Position numbers and translations under genes: made by a program. Below are positions 32,055 through 40,968 of a stretch of DNA of 46,847 nt, in pieces. The stretch is from contig NZ_JAHLZZ010000004.1 in NCBI RefSeq assembly GCF_018967845.1, positions 1 to 46,847 on the forward strand. Reading direction: 5' to 3'. The stretch's first letter is position 1. The number at the start of each line of letters is the position of its first letter. The notes under the pieces are model-generated. The model had not been told where the DNA came from and did not search any database. It worked only from the letters and a program-made list of their open reading frames with translations. This stretch comes from Hymenobacter siberiensis (GTDB taxonomy: Bacteria; Bacteroidota; Bacteroidia; Cytophagales; Hymenobacteraceae).

Positions 32055-33500
32055 CTACTGCCAGCCCCCGCCCAGCGCCCGGTACAGGCTCACGCTTTGC
32101 AGCAGCTGCGCCTGACGCGACTCGGCCAGGCTCAGCTCGGCTTCCAGCACGCTGCGCTGGGCCGTAATGACTTCGAGGTAAGTGGCGTAGCCGGCCACGT
32201 ACAGCTCGTTGGACGTGGCCACGGCGCGGGTGAGCAGGGCTACTTCCTGCTGGCGGGCGGCGGCGGCGGCGCGGTAGTTTTCCAGCCCTTGCAAGCCGTT
32301 CACCACTTCGCGGAAGCCGGTTTGCAGGGCCTGCTGGTAGCGGTAGTAGCTTTCGAAGTTGCCGGCCACGGCCAGCCGGTAATCGGCCTTGAACTGGGCG
32401 CGGTTCAGGACCGGACCGGTGAGGCCGGCCAAGGCTCCGTAGGCCAGCGAGGTGGGGTCGAAGAGGGCGCTGCCGCGAAACGAGTTGAAGCCCACGTAGG
32501 GCGTGAGGGTGAGCGAAGGCAGGAAGGCGGCGCGGGCGGCGTCGACGTCGGCGCGGGCGGCTTGCAGCTCCAGCTCGGCCTGGCGCACGTCGGGGCGGCG
32601 CAGCAGGGCCATGGCGGGCACGCCGGCCCCGAGGCGGGCGGGCAGCACCTGGCCTGGGAGCGGCAGCCCCCGCGTGATGGGCCGTCCGAAGCGCCCCAGC
32701 AGCTGGTTGAGGCCGGTTTCGGCTTCGGTGATGCGCTGGCGGGCCTCGTGCGCGAGGCTTTCGGTGCGCAGCACCTGGGCCCCAAACTGCTGCACGGCCA
32801 GCTCGGTGGCGCGGCCGGCCTGCTTCTGAATGCGCATCAGCTTCAGGGCTTCGCGTTGCAGGGCGAGGTTGCGCGCCAGTACGGCCAGCTGGTTGTCGGC
32901 CGTCAGCAGCTCGTAGTAGAGGCGGGCCACTTCGGCCACCACGGTGGTCGTGACCAGGTGGCGGCCCTGCTCCGAGGCCAGCACGCGCAGGTACGCGGCC
33001 TGCCGGCGGCTGCGCAGCTTGCCCCAGAGGTCAATTTCCCAGTTGCTGCGCAGGCCCACGAAGAAGTCGGGCGTCAACGTTTCCGGGATGCGGCGCGCGC
33101 CCTCAACATTGGGCGAGAAGTTGGTGTCGTAGTTGCCCACGCCGTTCAGGGTGTAGCGGCCGAAACGGTCGGCCCCGGCCGAGCCCACCGCCGATACCGT
33201 GGGCAGCAGCGCCCCGCGCCGGGCCAGGTAATTGGCGCGGGCACCTTCGACGCGCTGCAAGGCCACCTGTAAATCCAGGTTTTGGCGCAGGGCCGTGTCG
33301 AGGAGGGCGGCCAGGGCGGGGTCCTGAAAAAACTGCCGCCAGGGCTGCCGGCCGGCATTGAGCGTGTCGGCGGCGGGGCGGTTATTGACGAAGGCGGTGG
33401 AGATGGGGCTGTTGGCCATCGGCTCTACGGGCGCGGCCACGCGGCAGCCGGTGACAAGTAGCAGGAAAAAGCTGATAGTGAAGGAAGAAAACAAACGCAT
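32055..33500 (-). CDS. RND efflux outer-membrane lipoprotein (OprM/NodT family)
   Basis: Outer-membrane channel of a tripartite efflux pump. ATG 33500 starts MRLFSSFTISFFLLLVTGCR, a lipoprotein signal with Cys19; the longer frame to 33539 adds nothing. The 481-residue protein has the two OEP repeats: PAADTLNAGRQPWRQFFQDP, ALRQNLDLQVALQRVEGARA, SNWEIDLWGKLRSRRQAAYL, then DVRQAELELQAARADVDAAR, AAFLPSLTLTPYVGF and YVAGYATYLEVITAQRSVLE close to the end. It is the last gene of the efflux operon, 56 nt after acrB. Confidence 0.92.
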   Translation of the reverse strand: MRLFSSFTISFFLLLVTGCRVAAPVEPMANSPISTAFVNNRPAADTLNAGRQPWRQFFQDPALAALLDTALRQNLDLQVALQRVEGARANYLARRGALLPTVSAVGSAGADRFGRYTLNGVGNYDTNFSPNVEGARRIPETLTPDFFVGLRSNWEIDLWGKLRSRRQAAYLRVLASEQGRHLVTTTVVAEVARLYYELLTADNQLAVLARNLALQREALKLMRIQKQAGRATELAVQQFGAQVLRTESLAHEARQRITEAETGLNQLLGRFGRPITRGLPLPGQVLPARLGAGVPAMALLRRPDVRQAELELQAARADVDAARAAFLPSLTLTPYVGFNSFRGSALFDPTSLAYGALAGLTGPVLNRAQFKADYRLAVAGNFESYYRYQQALQTGFREVVNGLQGLENYRAAAAARQQEVALLTRAVATSNELYVAGYATYLEVITAQRSVLEAELSLAESRQAQLLQSVSLYRALGGGWQ

Positions 33501-33556
33501 GGCGTGGGTTGAAGGGCTAAAAAACGGAACGGGTAACAACGGGTCGGCCGGGCTTA

Positions 33557-36500
33557 TCAGGCCACCAGCTCCGGCTCCCGGACCTGCGGCGGGGCTTCCG
33601 CGTACAGGTCGTTCTCGTGCTCATTCGCATCCGGGTTTTTCACTTTTTCAAACGAAGCAAACAGCACGTACAAGCCCGGAATGAGCACCATGCCGAACAG
33701 CGTACCGACGAGCATCCCGCCCGCCGCCGCTGTGCCGATGGAGCGGTTGCCCAGCGCCCCCGCGCCACTGGCCATCACCAGCGGAATGAGGCCTGCGATG
33801 AAGGCAAACGAGGTCATCAGAATAGGTCGCAGGCGTGACACGGCGCCTTCCACGGCCGCCGCCAGCACGGTGGCCCCGGCCCGGCGCCGCTGCTCGGCAA
33901 ACTCGATGATGAGGATGGCGTTTTTGCCCAGCAGGCCCACCAGCATCACCAGCGCCACCTGGGCGTAGATGTTGTTTTCGAGGCCCAATAGCTTGAGGCT
34001 GAGAAAGGCCCCGAAAATGCCGGTGGGCAAACTCAGCAGCACGGGCAGGGGCAGCAGCAGGCTTTCGTACTGCGCGGCCAGCAGCAGGTACACGAAAATG
34101 AGCACCACTCCGAACACGTACAGGGCCTGGTCGCCGCTCAGAATCTGCTCCCGCGTCATGCCGCTCCACTCGTAGGCGTAGCCGCGGGGCAGGGCCGTGG
34201 CGGCCACTTTCTCGATGGCCGTGATGGCGTCGCCCGACGAGAAGCCGGGGGCGGCGTCGCCGTTGAGCATGGCCGAATTGTACATGTTGTAGCGCGTGAG
34301 CTGGTCGGGGCCGAACACGCGCTCCAGGCGCACGAAGGTGGAGAAGGGCACCATCTCGCCCCGGTCGTTTTTCACGTGCAGGGCCAGCAGGTCGTTGGGG
34401 CGGCTGCGGTAGTTGGGGCCAGCCTGCACCATCACCTTGTACATCTGCCCGAAGCGGATGAAGTTGGAGGCGTAGTAGCTGCCAATCAGGGTTTGCAGCG
34501 TGCTCATGGCCGCGTCAACGGTCACGCCCTTTTTGGCGGCCATGTCCTGGTCGACGTGGATGAGGTACTGTGGGAAGTTGGGGTCGAAGCTGGTGAAGGC
34601 CCCGCCGATGGCCGGGTCTTTGCGCAGCGCGGTCAGGAAGGTCTGCGAGACTTCGGCGGTTTTTTGCAGGTTGCCCGTGCCCGATTTGTCCAGCAAACGC
34701 AGCTCGAAGCCGCTGCTGTTGCCGAAGCCCGGCACCGTGGGCGGCGGCAGAAACTGAATGTCGGCATCGGCGATATCTTTGGTTTTTTCTTCCAGCTCTT
34801 TGATGAATTCCGGCACCGACTGCGGGCGCTGGTCCCAGGGCTTGAGGTTAATCATGCCCATGCCGTAGCTGGAGCCGGCCACCTCGTTCACCAGGCTGTA
34901 GCCGGCCAGCGTCGAAACTGACTCCACGGATTTAAGCTTACTGGCAATGCGCTGCACCTGCGCCAGCACGGCCTCGGTGCGCTCCACGGTGGCCCCGGCG
35001 GGCGTGGTCACGTTCACGTACACCATGCCCTGGTCTTCGGTCGGGATGAAGCCCGCCGGCAGCACCCGGCTCACGCCCCAGGTGCCCACGCAGAAGGCGG
35101 CCAGCACCGCCAGCGTCACCACGCGCCGCCCGGCAATGGCCGAGAGCAGCCCCTGGTAGCGCCCGGCCAGGGCCTCATACCGTTTGTTGAAGCCCGCGAA
35201 AAACCGGCTCATCAGCCCCTTCGGCTTTTCGCCCTCCGCCAGCGGCGTGTGCTTGAGCATGAGAGCGCACAGGGCCGGCGTGAGCGTGACGGCATTGATG
35301 CCCGAAATGACGATGGCAATGGCCAGCGTGAGCGAAAACTGTCGGTAGAATACGCCCACCGGCCCGTCCATGAACGAAACCGGAATGAACACGGCCGACA
35401 TCACCAGCGTAATGGCAATGAGCGAGGAGCTGATTTCAGACATTGCCTCGAAGGTGGCGGCGCGGGCGGGCAGGTGGGTTGAGTGCATTTTGGCGTGCAC
35501 GGCCTCCACCACCACAATGGCGTTATCGACCACGATACCGATGGCCAGCACCAGCGCAAAGAGCGTGAGCAGGTTAATCGAAAAGCCCAGCATCTGCATG
35601 AACGCCAGCGTGCCGATGAGCGCCACCGGCACGGCCAGCGCCGGAATCAGCGTCGAGCGCCAGTCCTGCAAAAACAGGTACACAATCACGAACACCAGCA
35701 AAAACGCCTCCACCAGCGTGCGCAGCACTTCGTGAATACTGGCATCGAGAAACCGCGACACGTCGTAGGCAATGCTGTATTTCATGCCCGGCGGGAAGCT
35801 GCTGGCCTGCAGCTCGGCCATGCGGGTTTTCACGTTGGCGATGACTTCCGAGGCGTTGGAGCCGGGGCGCTGCTTGAGCATGATGGCCGCTGAGGGCTTG
35901 CCGTCGGTTTTGGACGACATGCCGTAGGTGAGCGAGCCAAATTCCACGTCGGCCACCTCGCGCAGGCGCAGTACCGAGCCGTCGGGGTTCGAGCGGATGA
36001 CGAGGTTGCGGTACTGGTCGGGCTCGAACAGCTTGCCGGTGTAGCGCAGCACGTACTGCATAGATTGGGCTGCGCCCGCGCCCGCGCTTTCGCCCGATTT
36101 GCCGGGGGCCGCCTCCACGTTCTGCGCCCGGATGGCGGCCACGATTTCGTCGGTGCCCACTTCGTAGGCCGCCATACGGTCGGGCTTGAGCCACACGCGC
36201 ATCGAATATTCGCGCGAGCCCATGATTTCGGCGAAGCCCACGCCGTTGATGCGCTTGAGCTCCTGCAACACGTTGATATCGGCAAAGTTGTAGATAAACT
36301 TTTCGCCCGCCGCCTCGTCGTCGCTCGTGATGTTGAGGTAGAGCAGCATCGAGTTCACCTCCTTCTCGGTGGTCACGCCGGCCTTGATGACTTCCTCGGG
36401 CAGCTCGTCGAGAATGGTCGTCACCCGGTTCTGCACGCCCACGGCGGCCAGGTCGGGGTCGGTGCCTACTTTGAAGAACACCGTGATGAGCGTCACGCCG

Positions 36501-36754
36501 TTGTTGGAGCTCACCGAGTTCATGTAGGTCATGCCCGGCACGCCGTTGATGGCGCGCTCCAGTGGCGTGGCCACGGCCTTGGCGCACACCTCGGCGTTGG
36601 CCCCGGTGTACTTGGCCGTCACCGTCACGGAGGGCGGCACAATGTCGGGAAACTGCGTGATGGGCAGCGTGAAGAGCGCCAGCGTGCCCAGCAGCACCAG
36701 AAACACCGAAATAACCAGCGAAAGAATCGGCCGGCGAATGAAGATATTGAACAT
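33557..36754 (-). CDS. RND multidrug-type efflux transporter (HAE-1, AcrB-like)
   Basis: Inner-membrane proton/drug antiporter, 1065 residues, the full HAE-1 length. It starts MFNIFIRRPILSLVISVFLV with TM1 and shows ITQFPDIVPPSVTVTAKYTG, the trimer porter domains, the second TM block (HEVLRTLVEAFLLVFVIVYL, FLQDWRSTLIPALAVPVALI), and VGLLGKNAILIIEFAEQRRR with the relay lysine. In TM4 the normal Asp-Asp pair of the proton relay reads GIVVDNAIVVVEAV, with D410 kept and N411 in the second place. The tail is short and acidic. It lies 58 nt after acrA and is certainly co-transcribed with it. Substrate cannot be told from sequence. Confidence 0.94.
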   Translation of the reverse strand: MFNIFIRRPILSLVISVFLVLLGTLALFTLPITQFPDIVPPSVTVTAKYTGANAEVCAKAVATPLERAINGVPGMTYMNSVSSNNGVTLITVFFKVGTDPDLAAVGVQNRVTTILDELPEEVIKAGVTTEKEVNSMLLYLNITSDDEAAGEKFIYNFADINVLQELKRINGVGFAEIMGSREYSMRVWLKPDRMAAYEVGTDEIVAAIRAQNVEAAPGKSGESAGAGAAQSMQYVLRYTGKLFEPDQYRNLVIRSNPDGSVLRLREVADVEFGSLTYGMSSKTDGKPSAAIMLKQRPGSNASEVIANVKTRMAELQASSFPPGMKYSIAYDVSRFLDASIHEVLRTLVEAFLLVFVIVYLFLQDWRSTLIPALAVPVALIGTLAFMQMLGFSINLLTLFALVLAIGIVVDNAIVVVEAVHAKMHSTHLPARAATFEAMSEISSSLIAITLVMSAVFIPVSFMDGPVGVFYRQFSLTLAIAIVISGINAVTLTPALCALMLKHTPLAEGEKPKGLMSRFFAGFNKRYEALAGRYQGLLSAIAGRRVVTLAVLAAFCVGTWGVSRVLPAGFIPTEDQGMVYVNVTTPAGATVERTEAVLAQVQRIASKLKSVESVSTLAGYSLVNEVAGSSYGMGMINLKPWDQRPQSVPEFIKELEEKTKDIADADIQFLPPPTVPGFGNSSGFELRLLDKSGTGNLQKTAEVSQTFLTALRKDPAIGGAFTSFDPNFPQYLIHVDQDMAAKKGVTVDAAMSTLQTLIGSYYASNFIRFGQMYKVMVQAGPNYRSRPNDLLALHVKNDRGEMVPFSTFVRLERVFGPDQLTRYNMYNSAMLNGDAAPGFSSGDAITAIEKVAATALPRGYAYEWSGMTREQILSGDQALYVFGVVLIFVYLLLAAQYESLLLPLPVLLSLPTGIFGAFLSLKLLGLENNIYAQVALVMLVGLLGKNAILIIEFAEQRRRAGATVLAAAVEGAVSRLRPILMTSFAFIAGLIPLVMASGAGALGNRSIGTAAAGGMLVGTLFGMVLIPGLYVLFASFEKVKNPDANEHENDLYAEAPPQVREPELVA

Positions 36755-36775
36755 GAGGGAGTTGCTGATTAAAGT

Positions 36776-36804
36776 GCTGGCGCGCGTTAAAAACGCGCGC
36801 CAGC
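36776..36804. promoter_or_regulatory. Intercistronic hairpin between acrA and acrB
   Basis: GCTGGCGCGCGTT and AACGCGCGCCAGC form a perfect 13-bp GC-rich stem with loop AAA in the 58-nt gap. TTTT lies only on the plus-strand side, so on the minus-strand mRNA it is not a standard terminator; it may stabilise the upstream message or tune AcrA:AcrB ratio. Confidence 0.6.
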
Positions 36805-36812
36805 GTTTTGGC

Positions 36813-37979
36813 TTATTGCGAATCCAGCGTCACGGGTCGGGGGGTGATTTTCTGCCCGTCTTTCAGGCCCGCCACACCTTCGTATACCACTTGCTCGCCG
36901 GCTTTCAGCCCGTCCTTCACCACGTAGAAATCCCCGGTGCGGGTCTGCGGATGGAAGTTGCGCATGCGCACCGTGCCCGCCTTGTCCACCACGTACACGT
37001 AGTTTTTATCCTGAATCTCGAATACCGCTTTTTGCGGCAGCAGCAGCGCTTCGGGCAGGCTGTTGGTGAGGCGGATGCGGCCCGACGCGCCGTGCTTGAG
37101 CACCCGCTTGGGGTTGGTAAAGCGGGCCCGGAACGCCAGCGAGCCGGTGTTGGGGTTGAACTCGCTCTCCGTGGTTTCGATGCGGCCCATCTGCGGGTAC
37201 GCGGTGCCATCGGCCAGCGTGAGGCGCACCGAGTCGGAATGCCGCTCCGGGTGCTTTTCCCGGGCCTTCAGGTATTGCAAATACTCGCTCTCGCCCACGT
37301 TGAAATACGTGTACACCTCGTGCAGGTCCGATACTGTGGTCAGCAGCGCACCTTCCGCCACGATGCTGCCCTGCTTGAGCGGAAGCCGGTCGATGATGCC
37401 GTCGAAGGGGGCGCGCACCAGCGTGTAGTTCAGGCTGAGGCGGGCGGTGGCTTCGGCGGCGCGGGCATCGGCCACGCGGGCTTCGGCATCGTGTACCTTG
37501 CTGGTAGCCAGGGCCAGCTCGGTTTTGGCGATGATGCTCTTCTCCACCAGCAGCCGCACCCGGCCCTGCTCCAGGCGGGCCGAGCTGGCTTGGGCGCGGG
37601 CGCTGGCCACGGCCGCCTGGGCCTGGCTCAGCTTGTTCTGGTAGGCGCTGGCATTGAGCCGGAACAGGGGCTCACCCTTTTTCACGGCCCGGCCCTCATC
37701 CACGTAAATATGCTCCAGGAAGCCCGCCACCTGGGCCCGTACTTCCACGTTGCGCACGGCCTGCACATCGGCCACGTAGTCGTGAAACAGCTCCTGCTCC
37801 GTGGTTTTCAGCGTCACCACGGGCAGCACATCCAATACTGCTGCCGTTGGGTTTTTGCCATTGGCGGAGCAGCCGTTCAGCGTTGCCGCCAGCATGCTCA
37901 TCCCCGCCCCGCGGCATAGCACCGAGGTCAGGGTATTGTGTAAGAAATTTCGGGACGTTTTCAACGGCAATAAGCTCAT
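36813..37979 (-). CDS. RND efflux periplasmic adaptor lipoprotein (AcrA/MFP family)
   Basis: Membrane-fusion protein linking the AcrB-like pump to the OprM-like channel, 388 residues. ATG 37979 gives MSLLPLKTSRNFLHNTLTSV and a lipobox ending LNGCSA (Cys37), rather far from the N-terminus. The lipoyl half-motifs (VEVRAQVAGFLEHIYVDEGR and VRAPFDGIIDRLPLKQGSIV), the alpha-hairpin of alternating Ala/Glu/Arg (QAAVASARAQASSARLEQGR) and the barrel-like ETTESEFNPNTGSLAFRARF are all present. First gene of the pump proper, 213 nt downstream of the secreted paralog at 38193-38708. Confidence 0.93.
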   Translation of the reverse strand: MSLLPLKTSRNFLHNTLTSVLCRGAGMSMLAATLNGCSANGKNPTAAVLDVLPVVTLKTTEQELFHDYVADVQAVRNVEVRAQVAGFLEHIYVDEGRAVKKGEPLFRLNASAYQNKLSQAQAAVASARAQASSARLEQGRVRLLVEKSIIAKTELALATSKVHDAEARVADARAAEATARLSLNYTLVRAPFDGIIDRLPLKQGSIVAEGALLTTVSDLHEVYTYFNVGESEYLQYLKAREKHPERHSDSVRLTLADGTAYPQMGRIETTESEFNPNTGSLAFRARFTNPKRVLKHGASGRIRLTNSLPEALLLPQKAVFEIQDKNYVYVVDKAGTVRMRNFHPQTRTGDFYVVKDGLKAGEQVVYEGVAGLKDGQKITPRPVTLDSQ

Positions 37980-38192
37980 TTAGTGGAGTAAGAAGCGGGT
38001 TGGGAACTGGCCTGAGCGGCGGAAAACTGCCGCCCTATCAGCAGGCTGCCCTGGTGCGGGCGCTGCCCTGGGCATTGCGTGAGCAAGCGCTGTTGCCCCA
38101 CGCGGTAAGGGACTCGACGTGCGATGTTTTTATGAATGAGTGCCGTTCTTCCATGCCCGCCCCGGGCCGCCAAGTGGGTGGGGCAGCTACCA

Positions 38193-38708
38193 TCAGCGGA
38201 CCCGTTTTCCGTAGGGGGTCATGCTGTGCAAAATCCGCCGCACTTCGGCCTGGTGCGCCACAAAGGCCTCAGGAGTTCCCGTAACGTAGACGAGCAGCAG
38301 GTGCCCGCGGTGCTCGGCGGCCAGTGCCTGGTAGCGCTGCGGCTGGCCGTCGAGGCGGCCCGTGCCGGTGGTTTCCAAGAATTGAACGCCATCGTAGGTG
38401 GCTTTTACCGGCGGGGTTGCGGCTAGCCCATACTGCCGGGCCAACCGCTTCAGGGCTTCGGCGGGCGTAGTGCGGGCGGCGGCATCCCGGACCTTGCCGG
38501 CCGTAAAGCGCAGGGTGCGGTCGGGGTTGAAATAAGTGACGACGAGACTACTGTCGGTGGTTTGGTGCTCCGGAGTCCAGTCGACCGGCACGTGGTACTG
38601 GAGCTGGTACTGCGGCAGGCGTACCCACTGCAACGGCCCGTCGGGCTCGGTTTGGGCGCGTGCGCCCAGCGGGAGCAGAAAAGCGAGGAGAAAAAGCAAG
38701 CGGTTCAT
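38193..38708 (-). CDS. Secreted protein, paralog 1 of a three-member family
   Basis: The 171-residue protein has a clear signal peptide (MNRLLFLLAFLLPLGARAQ). The mature part starts with YQLQYHVPVDWTPEHQTTDS and SLVVTYFNPDRTLRFTAGKV, then AEALKRLARQYG and YDGVQFLETTGTGRLDGQPQ, RYQALAAEHRGHLLLVYVTG and TPEAFVAHQ. The same pattern recurs in 39806-40330 and 40381-40881. The layout (strand pair, helix, strands, late helix) recalls PsbP/DUF1795-like folds but I do not recognise a named family. It belongs to the nine-gene minus-strand cluster upstream of acrA. Confidence 0.8.
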   Translation of the reverse strand: MNRLLFLLAFLLPLGARAQTEPDGPLQWVRLPQYQLQYHVPVDWTPEHQTTDSSLVVTYFNPDRTLRFTAGKVRDAAARTTPAEALKRLARQYGLAATPPVKATYDGVQFLETTGTGRLDGQPQRYQALAAEHRGHLLLVYVTGTPEAFVAHQAEVRRILHSMTPYGKRVR

Positions 38709-38815
38709 GGCGAGGGGGAAATGAGGTGGAACAAGAAAAAATAAAGCGGCCGCATTCTGTACTTAAGGGCAGTATGGCCGGACAGGCCCTATCGCGGGCA
38801 CCGGAGCGAGTCGGA

Positions 38816-39352
38816 TTACCCCTGGACGGGAATCGGTAGGCGGCCCGGCCTGTCTGGCTGGGCCACCTCCGCCCCGTTGGCGGCACGCAAGGCCCGGTGC
38901 GCCATGTAAATGGCCAGCGGCGCTTCCACTAGCAGCAGCGCTTTCCGCACCCAGTCGCTGCGCAGCAGGCGCTCCATCAGGTCGGGCGAAAAGCTGCCTT
39001 GGTTCAAGGCGTCTTCCAGGGGCCACTGCACGAATAGGGTGGAGGCCCAAAATACCGCGTGGCACGCCACGGCCAGCCACAGCGCAGCGCGGGGCACGGC
39101 GGGGGGCAGATGCCAGTAAAGCATTACGAGCACCCCACTCAGCAGTACGGCCGGCACCGTCAGAAAGGGCACGGTGTGTTGGGCAGTGGCCACGTGCCAG
39201 GCGGCAAAGTCGGCGGCGCTGAGGTACGGGCCCAGGTCGGCCCAGCTTTGGTACTCCACAAACTCGTTCATGGCCGCCGCGCCCAGGCAATAGAATATGA
39301 GCACCAAATAGGCGATAAAAATCCAGGGCGAAGGAGCAGGGGACGTTTTCAT
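38816..39352 (-). CDS. Four-TM membrane protein (DUF1772-like)
   Basis: The 178-residue protein has hydrophobic segments at about 11-29 (WIFIAYLVLIFYCLGAAAM), 60-79 (FLTVPAVLLSGVLVMLYWHL), 86-108 (AALWLAVACHAVFWASTLFV) and 134-150 (ALLLVEAPLAIYMAHRAL). A short soluble loop with EYQSWADLGPYLSAADFAAW between TM1 and TM2 and the terminal charged tail resemble DUF1772-type proteins, whose members have varied or unknown roles. Encoded 92 nt after the 104-residue gene and 107 nt before paralog 1. Confidence 0.7.
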   Translation of the reverse strand: MKTSPAPSPWIFIAYLVLIFYCLGAAAMNEFVEYQSWADLGPYLSAADFAAWHVATAQHTVPFLTVPAVLLSGVLVMLYWHLPPAVPRAALWLAVACHAVFWASTLFVQWPLEDALNQGSFSPDLMERLLRSDWVRKALLLVEAPLAIYMAHRALRAANGAEVAQPDRPGRLPIPVQG

Positions 39353-39444
39353 GAGAATAAAGAGAATAAAGGGTGAGAGAAGGGGCGTTGGCGGTCGGGA
39401 GCTGCGGGGTGATTGGGCAGACCCGCGCCGGTTACCGCGCCCCC

Positions 39445-39759
39445 TCAGGCGGGAAGCAACAGGCGCACCCGGTCGGCTTCGGAGTCGTTGACGTGGGTGA
39501 CGGGCGTGGCATAAATGCGGAAGTCATTGCCTGGGAATTGGGCCTGCAGCAGCAGCTCGATGCGGCGGTAGAGCAGGGCTTTGGTCAGGAACAGCACCCG
39601 GTACAGAGGCTGGGTGCCAATGGTGCCGTCGGCGGCCAGGCAGTGGTTACCAATGGCCTCATCGAGAAAAACATCCGTCGCCAGGCACTCGGTCAGTACC
39701 AGCTCGGTGGCGGTTTGCGCGTGCTGCGCGCTCAGGGTGAGCAGATTGAATAATATCAT
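39445..39759 (-). CDS. Small protein of 104 residues, unknown
   Basis: ATG 39759 gives MILFNLLTLSAQHAQTATEL, followed by VLTECLATDVFLDEAIGNHC, TQPLYRVLFLTKALLYRRIE and a C-terminal FRIYATPVTHVNDSEADRVR. The longer frame to 39972 overlaps the neighbouring secreted paralog and is rejected. The middle looks helical, the end strand-like; no signal peptide or TM is clear. I recognise no family. It sits between paralog 2 and the four-TM gene in the cluster. Confidence 0.6.
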   Translation of the reverse strand: MILFNLLTLSAQHAQTATELVLTECLATDVFLDEAIGNHCLAADGTIGTQPLYRVLFLTKALLYRRIELLLQAQFPGNDFRIYATPVTHVNDSEADRVRLLLPA

Positions 39760-39805
39760 GTTTGACGTAAAAGAGGGGGTTTGAATGAGTAGTCCCGGCG
39801 AGCCA

Positions 39806-40330
39806 CTAGCGGTTAGGCTCCCGGCGAGCTTTGGCCGGGGCCAGGCTGCGCAGCACGTGCTGTACCAAGGGCTCATGGGTCGTAAAAGCGTCGGGGGTGC
39901 CCGACACGCAGATAAGCAGCACGTGGCCCCGGTGCTGAGCGGCCAGCGCATCGTAGCGCAGCACCTGGCCATCGCGGTTACCCGAGCCCGTGGTCTCCAG
40001 AAACTGAATGCCGTTGTAGGCGGTGGAAAACTGTTTGTTGACCGTGACCCCGAACTGCTCGGCCAAGTGGTACAGGGCCTGGTTGGGCGTCATGCGGGCG
40101 GCGGCACCGCGCAGCTGTCCGATGAAGAGCATCATGTCGCGGCCGGGGCTGATATGGGTCACCGACACCGTGGTGTCGTTCGTTTGGCGCAGCTGGTCCC
40201 AGCCGGCCGGTACCTGGTATTGGAGCTGGTACTGGGAACTGCGAACGGACTCGTAGTGGATTTCGGGTTCAGATTGGGCCCGCAGGCCCAAAGGCAGTAG
40301 CAAAGCGAGCAGCAGGAGCAGCGATTTCAT
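39806..40330 (-). CDS. Secreted protein, paralog 2 of a three-member family
   Basis: The 174-residue protein starts at ATG 40330 with the signal peptide MKSLLLLLALLLPLGLRAQ. Mature motifs SQYQLQYQVPAGWDQLRQTN, VTHISPGRDMMLFIGQLRGA, YNGIQFLETTGSGNRDGQVL, RYDALAAQHRGHVLLICVSG and TPDAFTTHEPLVQHVLRSLA align along their length with paralogs 1 and 3. The shared FLE(T/S)TG and (R/Q)GH(L/V/M)LL segments are the strongest. Function unknown; export is predicted. Together the three genes look like tandem duplication with later divergence, interrupted by two unrelated genes. Confidence 0.82.
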   Translation of the reverse strand: MKSLLLLLALLLPLGLRAQSEPEIHYESVRSSQYQLQYQVPAGWDQLRQTNDTTVSVTHISPGRDMMLFIGQLRGAAARMTPNQALYHLAEQFGVTVNKQFSTAYNGIQFLETTGSGNRDGQVLRYDALAAQHRGHVLLICVSGTPDAFTTHEPLVQHVLRSLAPAKARREPNR

Positions 40331-40380
40331 GGCGATGGGCGAAAAAAGGTGATGCAAAGGGGGATGGCCGGCCGGAGCGC

Positions 40381-40881
40381 TTACTTGCCCCGCAGCGGCG
40401 TGAGACTGTCCAGGACCCGGTGCAGCAGCGGGGCCTGGGTGGTGAAGACGGCGGGGGTGGCGTACAAGTACACGAGCAGCATATGGCCCTGGTAGGTGGT
40501 TACCCGGGCATCGTAGCGCAGCTCCCGCCCCCCCACGAAGCAGGTTCCGGTGCTCTCCAGAAAGTCGAGCCCGTGCGACGACACCCGGTGCTCCTCGTGG
40601 CGGGTGGCTCCCAGGTGGCGCAGCAGCCGCTGCAAGGCGCGGGCGGGCGGCAGCGCGGCATGGCGGCCCCGGAGCTGGCCCACCCACAGCCGGGCGTTGT
40701 CCTCGGGGTTGTGGTAGCGGAGCACTTCCAGCGAGTCGGTGCGCTGGTGCGTCACGGGCCAGTGCGGGGGCACGGCGTAGGTCACCTGAAAAGCCCGGTT
40801 TTGCACCAGTTCTAACCCCTGGGCGGCGGCGGGCCGGCCGGGCAGCAGCAATGCGAAAAGCAACAGCAGCAAGCGGTACAT
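40381..40881 (-). CDS. Secreted protein, paralog 3 of a three-member family
   Basis: The 166-residue protein has the signal peptide MYRLLLLLFALLLPGRPAAAQ. The mature chain contains FQVTYAVPPHWPVTHQRTDS, EVLRYHNPEDNARLWVGQLR, LPPARALQRLLRHLG, HGLDFLESTGTCFVGGRELR, YDARVTTYQGHMLLVYLYAT and PAVFTTQAPLLHRVLDSLTP, aligned with paralogs 1 and 2. It is the most divergent of the three and carries a cysteine after FLESTGT. It follows the SPFH gene by 87 nt and precedes paralog 2 by 50 nt. Confidence 0.82.
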   Translation of the reverse strand: MYRLLLLLFALLLPGRPAAAQGLELVQNRAFQVTYAVPPHWPVTHQRTDSLEVLRYHNPEDNARLWVGQLRGRHAALPPARALQRLLRHLGATRHEEHRVSSHGLDFLESTGTCFVGGRELRYDARVTTYQGHMLLVYLYATPAVFTTQAPLLHRVLDSLTPLRGK

Positions 40882-40968
40882 GGCGAAAATGGGTCAGGAG
40901 ATGAAATGGGAAGGAGTCTCGGGCAACTCAGGGTGGACCGGGCCGCGTCGCCGCCGTTGCGAGCGGCA

